Shown piece by piece: positions 23,194 through 37,171 of a stretch of 64,000 nucleotides of DNA. A model generated the notes under the pieces. The model was not told where the DNA came from and did no database searches. It saw only the letters and a list, made by a program, of their open reading frames with translations. The DNA is from Fasciola hepatica (taxonomy: Eukaryota > Platyhelminthes > Trematoda > Plagiorchiida > Fasciolidae). The position numbers and the translations under genes are program-made. The stretch's first letter is position 1. Each line of letters starts with the position of its first letter. Where the stretch lies: the NCBI GenBank assembly GCA_948099385.1, contig CANUEZ040000209.1, positions 310,001 to 374,000 of the forward strand, written 5' to 3'.

Positions 23194-25311
23194 TTGTGGT
23201 TTGGGTGTTCGACTGACAATCATTCACCCCAACCCTTGTTCGTGTCCCCGTGTGGGCTCTATCCATGTGCAATGCTCATGATTCCCTTAGCGGATCAAAC
23301 AGCTGTACAGTGCTTCCATCATTTTCAATGGTCAGTTCAGTGTTCAAGCTGCATGGAGAATCATATTATACAAATCTACTCTGCTACTGCTCTATTGCAT
23401 TGTGTGAGCAATCTGTGTGGATTGTTCATAAGGGAATGCCTTGGTTTTACTTAGGCCCATAAATAGAGAAGTGATGGAACATAGGATTGGATCGGTGTGC
23501 GAGAATTTGGTTGTTACCGTTCAAAGCGAAAGCGAAAGCCAAAGCCAATTTGGGGATTGTGCTATATCATGTATTGTATATGTTCCACAAAGCGTTGAGA
23601 CCCATATCGTAAAGCCTCGTGGTTTGGGTGTTCGACTGTCATTCGTTCACCCCAACCCTTGTTCGTGTCCCCGTGTGGGCTCTGTCCATGTGCAATGCTC
23701 ATGATTCCCTTAGCGGATCAAACAGCTGTACAGTGCTTCCATAATTTTCAATGGTCAGTTTAGTGTTCAAGCTGCATGGAGAATCATATTATACAAATCT
23801 ACTCTGCCACTGCTCTATTGCATTGTATGAGCAATCTGTGTGGGGATTGTTCATAAAGGAATGCCTTGGTTTTACTTAGGCCCATAAATAGAGAAGTGAT
23901 GGAACATAGGATTGGATCGGTGTGCGAGAATTTGGTTGTTACCGTTCAAAGCGAAAGCGAAAGCCGAAGCCAATTTGGGGATTGTGCTATATCATGTATT
24001 GTATATGTTGAACAAAGCGTTGAGACCCATATCGGATAGCCTTGTGGTTTGGGTGTTCGACTGACATTCGTTCACCCCAACCCTTGTTCGTGTCCCCGTG
24101 TGGGCTCTGTCCATGTGCAATGCTCATGATTCCCTTAGCGGATCAAACAGCTGTACAGTGCTTCCATAATTTTCAATGGTCAGTTCAGTGTTCAAGCTGC
24201 ATGGAGAATCATATTATACAAATCTACTCTGCCACTGCTCTATTGCATTGTGTGAGCAATCTGTGTGGATTGTTCATAAGGGAATGCCTTTGTTTTACTT
24301 AGGCCCATAAATAGAGAAGTGATGGAACATAGGATTGGATCGGTGTGCGAGAATTTGGTTGTTACCGTTCAAAGCGAAAGCGAAAGCCGAAGCCAATTTG
24401 GGGATTGTGCTATATCATGTATTGTATATGTTGAACAAAGCTTTCAGACCCATATCGGATAGCCTTGTGGTTTGCGTGTTCGACTGACATTCGTTCACCC
24501 AACCCTTGTTCGTGTCCCCGTGTGGGCTCTGTCCATGTGCAATGCTCATGATTCCCTTAGCGGATCAAACAGCTGTACAGTGCTTCCATCATTTTCAATG
24601 GTCAGTTCAGTGTTCAAGCTGCATGGAGAATCATATTATACAAATCTACTCTGCTACTGCTCTATTGCATTGTGTGAGCAATCTGTGTGGGGATTGTTCA
24701 TAAGGGAATGCCTTGGTTTTACTTAGGCCCATAAATAGAGAAGTGATGGAACATAGGATTGGATCGGTGTGCGAGAATTTGGTTGTTACCGTTCAAAGCG
24801 AAAGCGAAAGCCGAAGCCAATTTGGGGATTGTGCTATATCATGTAGTGTATATGTTGAACAAAGCGTTGAGACCAATATTGGATAGCCTCGTGATTTCGG
24901 TGTTCGACTGACATTCGTTCACCCCAACCCTTGTTCGTGTCCCCGTGTGGGCTCTGTCCATGTGCAATGCTCATGATTCCCTTAGCGGATCAAACAGCTG
25001 TACAGTGCTTCCATAATTTTCAATGGTCAGTTCAGTGTTCAAGCTGCATGGAGAATCATATTATACAAATCTACTCTGCTACTGCTCTATTGCATTGTAT
25101 GAGCAATCTGTGTGGATTGTTCATAAGGGAATGCCTTTGTTTTACTTAGGCCCATAAATAGAGAAGTGATGGAACATAGGATTGGATCGGTGTGCGAGAA
25201 TTTGGTTGTTACCGTTCAAAGCGAAAGCGAAAGCCGAAGCCAATTTGGGGATTGTGCTATATCATGTATTGTATATGTTGAACAAAGCGTTGAGACCCAT
25301 ATTGGATAGCC
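23194..25311 (+). repeat. Mixed satellite monomers between two HOR blocks
   Basis: Monomers start at 23194, 23617, 24042, 24465 and 24889. The 23617 copy begins with the divergent CGTAAAGCCTCG junction and is 425 bp because it also carries GTGTGGGGATTG. The 24465 copy lacks one C in CACCCAACCC but has the +2 insertion, giving 424 bp. No larger repeated unit is visible here. Confidence 0.88.
23547..23619 (+). repeat. Divergent CGTAAA junction, copy 3
   Basis: This copy has the common GTGCTATATC but carries GTTCCACAAAGCG instead of GTTGAACAAAGCG, preceded by AAAGCCAAAGCC, and then CGTAAAGCCTCG. It is followed by ACTGTCATTCG, a rare change. Confidence 0.88.
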
Positions 25312-28300
25312 TTGTGGTTTGGGTGTTCGACTGACATTCGTTCACCCCAACCCTTGTTCGTGTCCCCGTGTGGGCTCTGTCCATGTGCAATGCTCATGAT
25401 TCCCTTAGCGGATCAAACAGCTGTACAGTGCTTCCATAATTTCCAATGGTCAGTTCAGTGTTCAAGCTGCATGGAGAATCATATTATACAAATCTACTCT
25501 GCTACTGCTCTATTGCATTGTATGAGCAATCTGTGTGGGGCTTGTTCATAAGGGAATGCCTTTGTTTTACTTAGGCCCATAAATAGAGAAGTGATGGAAC
25601 ATAGGATTGGATCGGTGTGCGAGAATTTGGTTGTTACCGTTCAAAGCGAAAGCGAAAGCCGAAGCCAGTTTGGGGATTGTGCTATATCATGTAGTGTATA
25701 TGTTGAACAAAGCGTTGAGACCGATATTGGATAGCCTTGTGATTTCGGTGTTCGACTGACATTCGTTCACCCCAACCCTTGTTCGTGTCCCCGTGTGGGC
25801 TCTGTCCATGTGCAATGCTCATGATTCCCTTAGCGGATCAATCAGCTGTACAGTGCTTCCATCATTTTCAATGGTCAGTTCAGTGTTCAAGCTGCATGGA
25901 GAATCATATTATACAAATCTACTCTGCTACTGCTCTATTGCATTGTATGAGCCATCTGTGTGGGGATTGTTCATAAGGGAATGCCTTGATTTTACTTAGG
26001 CCCATAAATAGAGAAGTGATGGAACATAGGATTGGATCGGTGTGCGAGAATTTGGTTGTTACCGTTCAAAGCGAAAGCGAAAGCCGAAGCCAATTTGGGG
26101 ATTGTGCTATATCATGTATTGTATATGTTGAACAAAGCGTTGAGACCCATATTGGATAGCCTTGTGGTTTGGGTGTTCGACTGACATTCGTTCACCCCAA
26201 CCCTTGTTCGTGTCCCCGTGTGGGCTCTGTCCATGTGCAATGCTCATGATTCCCTTAGCGGATCAAACAGCTGTACAGTGCTTCCATAATTTTCAATGGT
26301 CAATTCAGTGTTCAAGCTGCATGGAGAATCATATTATACAAATCTACTCTGCTACTGCTCTATTGCATTGTGTGAGCAATCTGTGTGGATTGTTCATAAG
26401 GGAATGCCTTGGTTTTACTTAGGCCCATAAATAGAGAAGTGATGGAACATAGGATTGGATCGGTGTGCGAGAATTTGGTTGTTACCGTTCAAAGCGAAAG
26501 CGAAAGCCGAAGCCAATTTGGGGATTGTGCTATATCATGTATTGTATATGTTGAACAAAGCGTTGAGACCCATATCGGAGAGCTTTTTGGTTTGGGTTTT
26601 CGACTGACATTCTTTCACCCCAACCCTTGTTCGTGTCCCCGTGTGGGCTCTGTCCATGTGCAATGCTCATGATTCCCTTAGCGGATCAAACAGCTGAACA
26701 GTGCTTCCATAATTTGCAATGGTCAGTTCAGTGTTCAAGCTGCATGGAGAATCATATTATACAAATCTACTCTGCTACTGCTCTATTGCATTGTATGAGC
26801 AATCTGTGTGGATTGTTCATAAGGGAATGCCTTTGTTTTACTTAGGCCCATAAATAGAGAAGTGATGGAACATAGGATTGGATCGGTGTGCGAGAATTTG
26901 GTTGTTACCGTTCAAAGCGAAAGCGAAAGCCGAAGCCAATTTGGGGATTGTGCTATATCATGTATTGTATATGTTGAACAAAGCGTTGAGACCCATATTG
27001 GATAGCCTTGTGATTTCGGTGTTCGACTGACATTCGTTCACCCCAACCCTTGTTCGTGTCCCCGTGTGGGCTCTGTCCATGTGCAATGCTCATGATTCCC
27101 TTAGCGGATCAAACAGCTGTACAGTGCTTCCATAATTTCCAATGGTCAGTTCAGTGTTCAAGCTGCATGGAGAATCATATTATACGAATCTACTCTGCTA
27201 CTGCTCTATTGCATTGTATGACCAATCTGTGTGGGGCTTGTTCATAAGGGAATGCCTTGGTTTTACTTAGGCCCATAAATAGAGAAGTGATGGAACATAG
27301 GATTGGATCGGTGTGCGAGAATTTGGTTGTTACCGTTCAAAGCGAAAGCGAAAGCCGAAGCCAGTTTGGGGATTGTGCTATATCATGTAGTGTATATGTT
27401 GAACAAAGCGTTGAGACCGATATTGGATAGCCTTGTGATTTCGGTGTTCGACTGACATTCGTTCACCCCAACCCTTGTTCGTGTCCCCGTGTGGGCTCTG
27501 TCCATGTGCAATGCTCATGATTCCCTTAGCGGATCAATCAGCTGTACAGTGCTTCCATCATTTTCAATGGTCAGTTCAGTGTTCAAGCTGCATGGAGAAT
27601 CATATTATACAAATCTACTCTGCTACTGCTCTATTGCATTGTGTGAGCAATCTGTGTGGGGATTGTTCATAAGGGAATGCCTTGATTTTACTTAGGCCCA
27701 TAAATAGAGAAGTGATGGAACATAGGATTGGATCGGTGTGCGAGAATTTGGTTGTTACCGTTCAAAGCGAAAGCGAAAGCCGAAGCCAATTTGGGGATTG
27801 TGCTATATCATGTATTGTATATGTTGAACAAAGCGTTGAGACCCATATTGGATAGCCTTGTGGTTTGGGTGTTCGACTGACATTCGTTCACCCCAACCCT
27901 TGTTCGTGTCCCCGTGTGGGCTCTGTCCATGTGCAATGCTCATGATTCCCTTAGCGGATCAAACAGCTGTACAGTGCTTCCATAATTTTCAATGGTCAAT
28001 TCAGTGTTCAAGCTGCATGGAGAATCATATTATACAAATCTACTCTGCTACTGCTCTATTGCATTGTGTGAGCAATCTGTGTGGATTGTTCATAAGGGAA
28101 TGCCTTGGTTTTACTTAGGCCCATAAATAGAGAAGTGATGGAACATAGGATTGGATCGGTGTGCGAGAATTTGGTTGTTACCGTTCAAAGCGAAAGCGAA
28201 AGCCGAAGCCAATTTGGGGATTGTGCTATATCATGTATTGTATATGTTGAACAAAGCTTTCAGACCCATATCGGATAGCCTTGTGGTTTGCGTGTTCGAC

Positions 28301-28703
28301 TGACATTCGTTCACCCCAACCCTTGTTCGTGTCCCCGTGTGGGCTCTGTCCATGTGCAATGCTCATGATTCCCTTAGCGGATCAAACAGCTGTACAGTGC
28401 TTCCATAATTTGCAATGGTCAGTTCAGTGTTCAAGCTGCATGGAGAATCATATTATACAAATCTACTCTGCTACTGCTCTATTGCATTGTGTGAGCAATC
28501 TGTGTGGATTGTTCATAAGGGAATGCCTTGGTTTTACTTAGGCCCATAAATAGAGAAGTGATGGAACATAGGATTGGATCGTTGTGCGAGAATTTGGTTG
28601 TTACCGTTCAAAGCGAAAGCGAAAGCCGAAGCCAATTTGGGGATTGTGCTATATCATGTATTGTATATGTTGAACAAAGCTTTCAGACCCATATCGGAGA
28701 GCT
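25312..28703 (+). repeat. Tetramer HOR, 1696 bp, two copies
   Basis: Monomers start at 25312, 25737, 26162 and 26585, then at 27008, 27433, 27858 and 28281. The first member of each unit has TTTCCAATGG and the +2 GGGGCTTG form. The second has GATCAATCAGCTG in place of GATCAAACAGCTG, and the +2 GGGGATTG form. The third has GGTCAATTCAG in place of GGTCAGTTCAG. The fourth has AATTTGCAATGG. The unit is 1696 bp, not 1692, because two of its monomers are 425 bp. Confidence 0.92.
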
Positions 28704-31700
28704 TTGTGGTTTGGGTGTTCGACTGACATTCGTTCACCCCAACCCTTGTTCGTGTCCCCGTGTGGGCTCTGTCCATGTGCAATGCTCATGATTCCCTTAG
28801 CGGATCAAACAGCTGTACAGTGCTTCCATAATTTGCAATGGTCAGTTCAGTGTTCAAGCTGCATGGGTAATCATATTATACAAATCTACTCTGCTACTGC
28901 TCTATTGCATTGTGTGAGCAATCTGTGTGGATTGTTCATAAGGGAATGCCTTGGTTTTACTTAGGCCCATAAATAGAGAAGTGATGGAACATAGGATTGG
29001 ATCGGTGTGCGAGAATTTGGTTGTTACCGTTCAAAGCGAAAGCGAAAGCCGAAGCCAATTTGGGGATTGTGCCATATCAGGTATTGTATATGTTGAACAA
29101 AGCGTTCAGACCCATATTGGATAGCCTTGTGGTTTGGGTGTTCGACTGACGTTCGTTCACCCCAACCCTTGTTCGTGTCCCCGTGTGGGCTCTGTCCATG
29201 TGCAATGCTCATGATTCCCTTAGCGGATCAAACAGCTGTACAGTGCTTCCATAATTTTCAATGGTCAGTTCAGTGTTCAAGCTGCATGGAGAATCATATT
29301 ATACAAATCTACTCTGCTACTGCTCTACTGCATTGTGTGAGCAATCTGTGTGGGGATTGTTCATAAGGGAATGCCTTTGTTTTACTTAGGCCCATAAATA
29401 GAGAAGTGATGGAACATAGGATTGGATCGGTGTGCGAGAATTTGGTTGTTACCGTTCAAAGCGAAAGCGAAAGCCGAAGCCAATTTGGGGATTGTGCTAT
29501 ATCATGTATTGTATATGTTGAACAAAGCGTTGAGACCCATATCGGAGAGCTTTGTGGTTTGGGTGTTCGACTGACATTCGTTCACCCCAACCCTTGTTCG
29601 TGTCCCCGTGTGGGCTCTGTCCATGTGCAATGCTCATGATTCCCTTAGCGGATCAAACAGCTGTACAGTGCTTCCATAATTTCCAATGGTCAGTTCAGTG
29701 TTCAAGCTGCATGGAGAATCATATTATACAAATCTACACTGCTACTGCTCTATTGCATTGTATGAGCAATCTGTGTGGATTGTTCATAAGGGAATGCCTT
29801 TGTTTTACTTAGGCCCATAAATAGAGAAGTGATGGAACATAGGATTGGATCGGTGTGCGAGAATTTGGTTGTTACCGTTCAAAGCGAAAGCGAAAGCCGA
29901 AGCCAGTTTGGGGATTGTGCTATATCATGTAGTGTATATGTTGAACAAAGCGTTGAGACCCATATCGGATATCCTTGTGATTTCGGTGTTCGACTGACAT
30001 TCGTTCACCCCAACCCTTGTTCGTGTCCCCGTGTGGGCTCTGTCCATGTGCAATGCTCATGATTCCCTTAGCGGATCAATCAGCTGTACAGTGCTTCCAT
30101 CATTTTCAATGGTCAGTTCAGTGTTCAAGCTGCATGGAGAATCATATTATACAAATCTACTCTGCTACTGCTCTATTGCATTGTGTGAGCAATCTGTGTG
30201 GGGATTGTTCATAAGGGAATGCCTTTGTTTTACTTAGGCCCATAAATAGAGAAGTGATGGAACATAGGATTGGATCGGTGTGCGAGAATTTGGTTGTTAC
30301 CGTTCAAAGCGAAAGCGAAAGCCGAAGCCAATTAAGGATTGTGCTATATCATGTATTGTATATGTTGAACAAAGCGTTGAGACCCATATCGGAGAGCTTT
30401 GTGGTTTGGGTTTTCGACTGACATTCGTTCACCCCAACCCTTGTTCGTGTCCCCGTGTGGGCTCTGTCCATGTGCAATGCTCATGATTCCCTTAGCGGAT
30501 GAAACAGCTGTACAGTGCTTCCATCATTTTCAATGGTCAGTTCAGTGTTCAAGCTGCATGGAGAATCATATTATACAAATCAACTCTGCTACTGCTCTAT
30601 TGCATCGTATGAGAAATCTGTGTGGATTGTTCATAAGGGAATGCCTTGGTTTTACTTAGGCCCATAAATAGAGAAGTGATGGAACATAGGATTGGATCGG
30701 TGTGCGAGAATTTGGTTGTTACCGTTCAAAGCGAAAGCGAAAGCCGAAGCCAATTTGGGGATTGTGCTATATCAAGTATTGTATATGTTGAACAAAGCGT
30801 TGAGACCCATATCGGATAGCTTTGTGGTTTGGGTGTTCGACTGACATTCGTTCACCCCAACCCTTGTTCGTGTCCCCGTGTGGGCTCCGTCCATGTGCAA
30901 TGCTCATGATTCCCTTAGCGGATCAAACAGCTGTACAGTGCTTCCATCATTTTCAATGGTCAGTTCAGTGTTCAAGCTGCATGGAGAATCATATTATACA
31001 AATCTACTCTGCTACTGCTCTATTGCATTGTGTGAGCAATCTGTGTGGATTGTTCATAAGGGAATGCCTTTGTTTTACTTAGGCCCATAAATAGAGAAGT
31101 GATGGAACATAGGATTGGATCGGTGTGCGAGAATTTGGTTGTGACCGTTCAAAGCGAAAGCGAAAGCCGATGCCAATTTGGGGATTGTGCTATATCATGT
31201 ATTGTATATGTTGAACAAAGCGTTGAGACCCATATTGGATAGCCTTGTGGTTTGGGTGTTCGACTGACAATCATTCACCCCAACCCTTGTTCGTGTCCCC
31301 GTGTGGGCTCTGTCCATGTGCAATGCTCATGATTCCCTTAGCGGATCAAACAGCTGTACAGTGCTTCCATAATTTTCAATGATCAGTTCAGTGTTCAAGC
31401 TGCATGGAGAATCATATTATACAAATCTACTCTGCTACTGCTCTATTGCATTGTATGAGAAATCTGTGTGGATTGTTCATAAGGGAATGCATTGGTTTTA
31501 CTTAGGCCCATAAATAGAGAAGTGATGGAACATAGGATTGGATCGGTGTGCGAGAATTTGGTTGTTACCGTTCAAAGCGAAAGCGAAAGCCGAAGCCAAT
31601 TTGGGGATTGTGCTATATCAAGTATTGTATATGTTGAACAAAGCGTTGAGACCCATATCGGATAGCTTTGTGGTTTGGGTGTTCGACTGACATTCGTTCA

Positions 31701-34632
31701 CCCCAACCCTTGTTCGTGTCCCCGTGTGGGCTCGGTCCATGTGCAATGCTCATGATTCCCTTAGCGGATCAAACAGCTGTACAGTGCTTCCATCATTTTC
31801 AATGGTCAGTTCAGTGTTCAAGCTGCATGGAGAATCATATTATACAAATCTACTCTGCTACTGCTCTATTGCATTGTATGAGCAATCTGTGTGGATTGTT
31901 CATAAGGGAATGCCTTGGTTTTACTTAGGCCCATAAATAGAGAAGTGATGGAACATAGGATTGGATCGGTGTGCGAGAATTTGGTTGTTACCGTTCAAAG
32001 CGAAAGCGAAAGCCGAAGCCAGTTTGGGGATTGTGCTATATCATGTAGTGTATATGTTGAACAAAGCGTTGAGACCCATATGGGATAGCCTTGTGATTTC
32101 GGTGTTCGACTGACATTCGTTCACCCCAACCCTTGTTCGTGTCCCCGTGTGGGCTCTGTCCATGTGCAATGCTCATGATTCCCTTAGCGGATCAAACAGC
32201 TGTACAGTGCTTCCATCATTTTCAATGGTCAGTTCAGTGTTCAAGCTGCATGGAGAATCATATTATACAAATCTACTCTGCTACTGCTCTATTGCATTGT
32301 ATGAGCAATCTGTGTGGATTGTTCATAAGGAAATGCCTTGGTTTTACTTAGGCCCATAAATAGAGAAGTGATGGAACATAGGATTGGATCGGTGTGCGAG
32401 AATTTGGTTGTTACCGTTCAAAGCGAAAGCGAAAGCCGAAGCCAATTTGGGGATTGTGCTATATCATGTATTGTATATGTTGAACAAAGCGTTGAGACCC
32501 ATATGGGATAGCCTTGTTGTTTGGGTGTTCGACAGACAATCATTCACACCAACCCTTGTTCGTGTCCCCGTGTGGGCTCTGTCCATGTGCAATGCTCATG
32601 ATTCCCTTAGCGGATCAAACAGCTGTACAGTGCTTCCATAATTTGCAATGGTCAGTTCAGTGTTCAAGCTGCATGGAGAATCATATTATACAGATATACT
32701 CTGCTACTGCTCCATTGCATTGTGTGAGCAATCTGTGTGGATTGTTCATAAGGGAATGCCTTGGTTTTACTTAGGCCCATAAATAGAGAAGTGATGGAAC
32801 ATAGGATTGGATCGGTGTGCGAGAATTTGGTTGTTACCGTTCAAAGCGAAAGCGAAAGGCGAAGTCAATTTGGGGATTGTGCTATATCATGTAGTGTATA
32901 TGTTGAACAAAGCGTTGAGACCCATATCGGATAGCCTTGTGGTTTGGGTGTTCGACTGACATTCGTTCACCCCAACCCTTGTTCGTGTCCCCGTGTGGGC
33001 TCTGTCCATGTGCAATGCTCATGATTCCCTTAGCGGATCAAACAGCTGTACAGTGCTTCCATCATTTTCAATGGTCAGTTCAGTGTTCAAGCTGCATGGA
33101 GAATCATATTATACAAATCTACTCTGCTACTGCTCTATTGCATTGTATGAGCAATCTGTGTGGGGCTTGTTCATAAGGGAATGCCTTTGTTTTACTTAGG
33201 CCCATAAATAGAGAAGTGATGGAACATAGGATTGGATCGGTGTGCGAGAATTTGGTTGTTACCGTTCAAAGCGAAAGCGAAAGCCGAAGCCAGTTTGGGG
33301 ATTGTGCTATATCATGTAGTGTATATGTTGAACAAAGCGTTGAGACCGATATTGGATAGCCTTGTGATTTCGGTGTTCGACTGACATTCGTTCACCCCAA
33401 CCCTTGTTCGTGTCCCCGTGTGGGCTCTGTCCATGTGCAATGCTCATGATTCCCTTAGCGGATCAATCAGCTGTACAGTGCTTCCATCATTTTCAATGGT
33501 CAGTTCAGTGTTCAAGCTGCATGGAGAATCATATTATACAAATCTACTCTGCTACTGCTCTATTGCATTGTGTGAGCCATCTGTGTGGGGATTGTTCATA
33601 AGGGAATGCCTTGATTTTACTTAGGCCCATAAATAGAGAAGTGATGGAACATAGGATTGGATCGGTGTGCGAGAATTTGGTTGTTACCGTTCAAAGCGAA
33701 AGCGAAAGCCGAAGCCAATTTGGGGATTGTGCTATATCATGTATTGTATATGTTGAACAAAGCGTTGAGACCCATATCGGATAGCCTTGTGGTTTGGGTG
33801 TTCGACTGACATTCGTTCACCCCAACCCTTGTTCGTGTCCCCGTGTGGGCTCTGTCCATGTGCAATGCTCATGATTCCCTTAGCGGATCAAACAGCTGTA
33901 CAGTGCTTCCATAATTTTCAATGGTCAGTTCAGTGTTCAAGCTGCATGGAGAATCATATTATACAAATCTACTCTGCCACTGCTCTATTGCATTGTATGA
34001 GCAATCTGTGTGGATTGTTCATAAGGGAATGCATTGGTTTTACTTAGGCCCATAAATAGAGAAGTGATGGAACATAGGATTGGATCGGTGTGCGAGAATT
34101 TGGTTGTTACCGTTCAAAGCGAAAGCGAAAGCCGAAGCCAATTTGGGGATTGTGCTATATCATGTATTGTATATGTTGAACAAAGCGTTGAGACCCATAT
34201 CGGATAGCCTTGTGGTTTCGGTGTTCGACTGACATTCGTTCACCCCAACCCTTGTTCGTGTCCCCGTGTGGGCTCTGTCCATGTGCAATGCTCATGATTC
34301 CCTTAGCGGATCAAACAGCTGTACAGTGCTTCCATAATTTTCAATGGTCAGTTCAGTGTTCAAGCTGCATGGAGAATCATATTATACAAATCTACTCTGC
34401 TACTGCTCTATTGCATTGTATGAGCAATCTGTGTGGATTGTTCATAAGGGAATGCCTTTGTTTTACTTAGGCCCATAAATAGAGAAGTGATGGAACATAG
34501 GATTGGATCGGTGTGCGAGAATTTGGTTGTTACCGTTCAAAGCGAAAGCGAAAGCCGAAGCCAATTTGGGGATTGTGCTATATCATGTAGTGTATATGTT
34601 GAACAAAGCGTTCAGACCCATATCGGATAGCC
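28704..34632 (+). repeat. Satellite zone with scattered relatives of the preceding tetramer
   Basis: Monomers start at 28704, 29127, 29552, 29975, 30399, 30822, 31245, 31668, 32091, 32514, 32937, 33362, 33787 and 34210. The GATCAATCAGCTG marker of the tetramer second member reappears at monomers 29975 and 33362, 2542 and 3387 bp apart from the preceding carrier, equal to six and eight monomers. GGGGCTTG reappears at 32937 immediately before the second of these. The copies at 30399 and 31245 share ATGAGAAATCTG. The pattern suggests an older, partly eroded form of the 25312-28703 repeat. Confidence 0.85.
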
Positions 34633-34984
34633 TTGTGGTTTGGGTGTTCGACTGACATTCGTTCACCCCAACCCTTGTTCGTGTCCCGTGTGGGCTCTGT
34701 CCATGTGCAATGCTCATGATTCCCTTAGCGGATCAAACAGCTGTACAGTGCTTCCATAATTTTCAATGGTCAGTTCAGTGTTCAAGCTGCATGGAGAATC
34801 ACATTATACAAATCTACTCTGCTACTGCTCCATTGCATTGTATGAGCAATCTGTGTGGATTGTTCATAAGGGAAGGCCTTGATTTTACTTAGGCCCATAA
34901 ATAGAGAAGTGATGGAACATAGGATTGGATCGGTGTGCGAGAATTTGGTTGTTACCGTTCAAAGCGAAAGCGAAAGCCGAAGCC

Positions 34985-35057
34985 AATTTGGGGATTGTGC
35001 CATATCATGTATTGTATATGTTGAACAAATCGTTGAGACCCATATCGTAAAGCCTCG
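34985..35057 (+). repeat. Divergent CGTAAA junction, copy 4
   Basis: GTGCCATATC, AACAAATCG and CGTAAAGCCTCG are linked, as in copies 1 and 2. This is the second member of the first 2114-bp pentamer. Confidence 0.9.
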
Positions 35058-36746
35058 TGGTTTGGGTGTTCGACTGACATTCGTTCACCCCAACCCTTGT
35101 TCGTGTCCCCGTGTGGGCTCTGTCCATGTGCAATGCTCATGATTCCCTTAGCGGATCAAACAGCTGTACAGTGCTTCCATAATTTTCAATGGTCAGTTCA
35201 GTGTTCAAGCTGCATGGAGAATCATATTATACAAATCTACTCTGCTACTGCTCTATTGCATTGTATGAGCAATCTGTGTGGATTGTTCATAAGGGAATGC
35301 CTTGGTTTTACTTAGGCCCATAAATGGAGAAGTGATGGAACATAGGATTGGATCGGTGTGCGAGAATTTGGTTGTTACCGTTCAAAGCGAAAGCGAAAGC
35401 CGAAGCCAATTTGGGGATTGTGCTATATCATGTATTGTATATGTTGAACAAAGCGTTGAGACCCATATCGGATAGATTTGTGGTTTGAATGTTCGACTGA
35501 CATTCGTTCACCCCAACCCTTGTTCGTGTCCCCGTGTGGGCTGTGTCCAAGTGCAATGCGCATGATTCCCTTAGCGGATCAAACAGCTGTACAGTGCTTC
35601 CATCATTTTCAATGGTCAGTTCAGTGTTCAAGCTGCATGGAGAATCATATTATACAAATCTACTCTGCTACTGCTCTATTGCATTGTGTGAGGAATCTGT
35701 GTGGATTGTTCATAAGGGAATGCCTTGGTTTTACTTAGGCCCATAAATAGAGAAGTGATGGAACATAGGATTGGATCGGTGTGCGAGAATTTGGTTGTTA
35801 CCGTTCAAAGCGAAAGCGAAAGCCGAAGTCAATTTGGGGATTGTGCTATATCATGTATTGTATATGTTGAACAAAGCGTTGAGACCCATATCGGATAGCC
35901 TTGTGGTTTGGGTGTTCGACTGACGTTCGTTCACCCCAACCCTTGTTCGTGTCACCGTGTGGGCTCTGTCCATGTGCAATGCTCATGATTCCCTTAGCGG
36001 ATCAAACAGCTGTACAGTGCTTCCATCATTTTCAATGGTCAGTTCAGTGTTCAAGCTGCATGGAGAATCATATTATACAAATCTACTCTGCTACTGCTCT
36101 ATTGCATTGTATGAGCAATCTGTGTGGATTGTTCATAAGGGAATACCTTGGTTTTACTTAGGCCCATAAATAGAGAAGTGATGGAACATAGGATTGGATC
36201 GGTGTGCGAGAATTTGGTTGTTACCGTTCAAAGCGAAAGCGAAAGCCGAAGCCAATTTGGGGATTGTGCTATATCATGTATTGTATATGTTGAACAAAGC
36301 GTTCAGACCAATTTCGTATAGCCTTGTGGTTTGGGTGTTCGACTGACATTCGTTCACCCCAACCCTTGTTCGTGTCCCCGTGTGGGCTCTGTCCATGTGC
36401 AATGCTCATGATTCCCTTAGCGGATCAAACAGCTGTACAGTGCTTCCATCATTTTCAATGGTCAGTTCAGTGTTCAAGCTGCATGGAGAATCATATTTTA
36501 CAAATCTACTCTGCCACTGCTCTATTGCATTGTATGAGCAATCTGTGTGGATTGTTCATAAGGGAATGCCTTGGTTTTACTTAGGCCCATAAATGGAGAA
36601 GTGATGGAACATAGGATTGGATCGGTGTGCGAGAATTTGGTTGTTACCGTTCAAAGCGAAAGCGAAAGCCGAAGCCAATTTGGGGATTGTGCTATATCAT
36701 GTATTGTATATGTTGAACAAAGCGTTGAGACCCATATCGGATAGAT

Positions 36747-37168
36747 TTGTGGTTTGAATGTACGACTGACATTCGTTCACCCCAACCCTTGTTCGTGTCC
36801 CGTGTGGGCTCTGTCCATGTGCAATGCTCATGATTCCCTTAGCGGATCAAACAGCTGTACAGTGCTTCCATAATTTTCAATGGTCAGTTCAGTGTTCAAG
36901 CTGCATGGAGAATCACATTATACAAATCTACTCTGCTACTGCTCTATTGCATTGTATGAGCAATCTGTGTGGATTGTTCATAAGGGAAGGCCTTGATTTT
37001 ACTTAGGCCCATAAATAGAGAAGTGATGGAACATAGGATTGGATCGGTGTGCGAGAATTTGGTTGTTACCGTTCAAAGCGAAAGCGAAAGCCGAAGCCAA
37101 TTTGGGGATTGTGCCATATCATGTATTGTATATGTTGAACAAATCGTTGAGACCCATATCGTAAAGCC
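36747..37168 (+). repeat. Apparent recombinant monomer in the nested HOR
   Basis: It starts with GATTTGTGGTTTGAATGTAC, the form seen at 39707, then switches to the first-member body of the pentamer: GTCCCGTGTGG, GAATCACATT, GGGAAGGCC. The switch lies between about 36764 and 36798. The first pentamer copy (34633) has the ordinary GCCTTGTGGTTTGGG start instead. Confidence 0.75.
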
Positions 37169-37171
37169 TCG
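37099..37171 (+). repeat. Divergent CGTAAA junction, copy 5
   Basis: It reads the same as copy 4 and lies 2114 bp from it, as the second member of the second pentamer. Confidence 0.9.
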
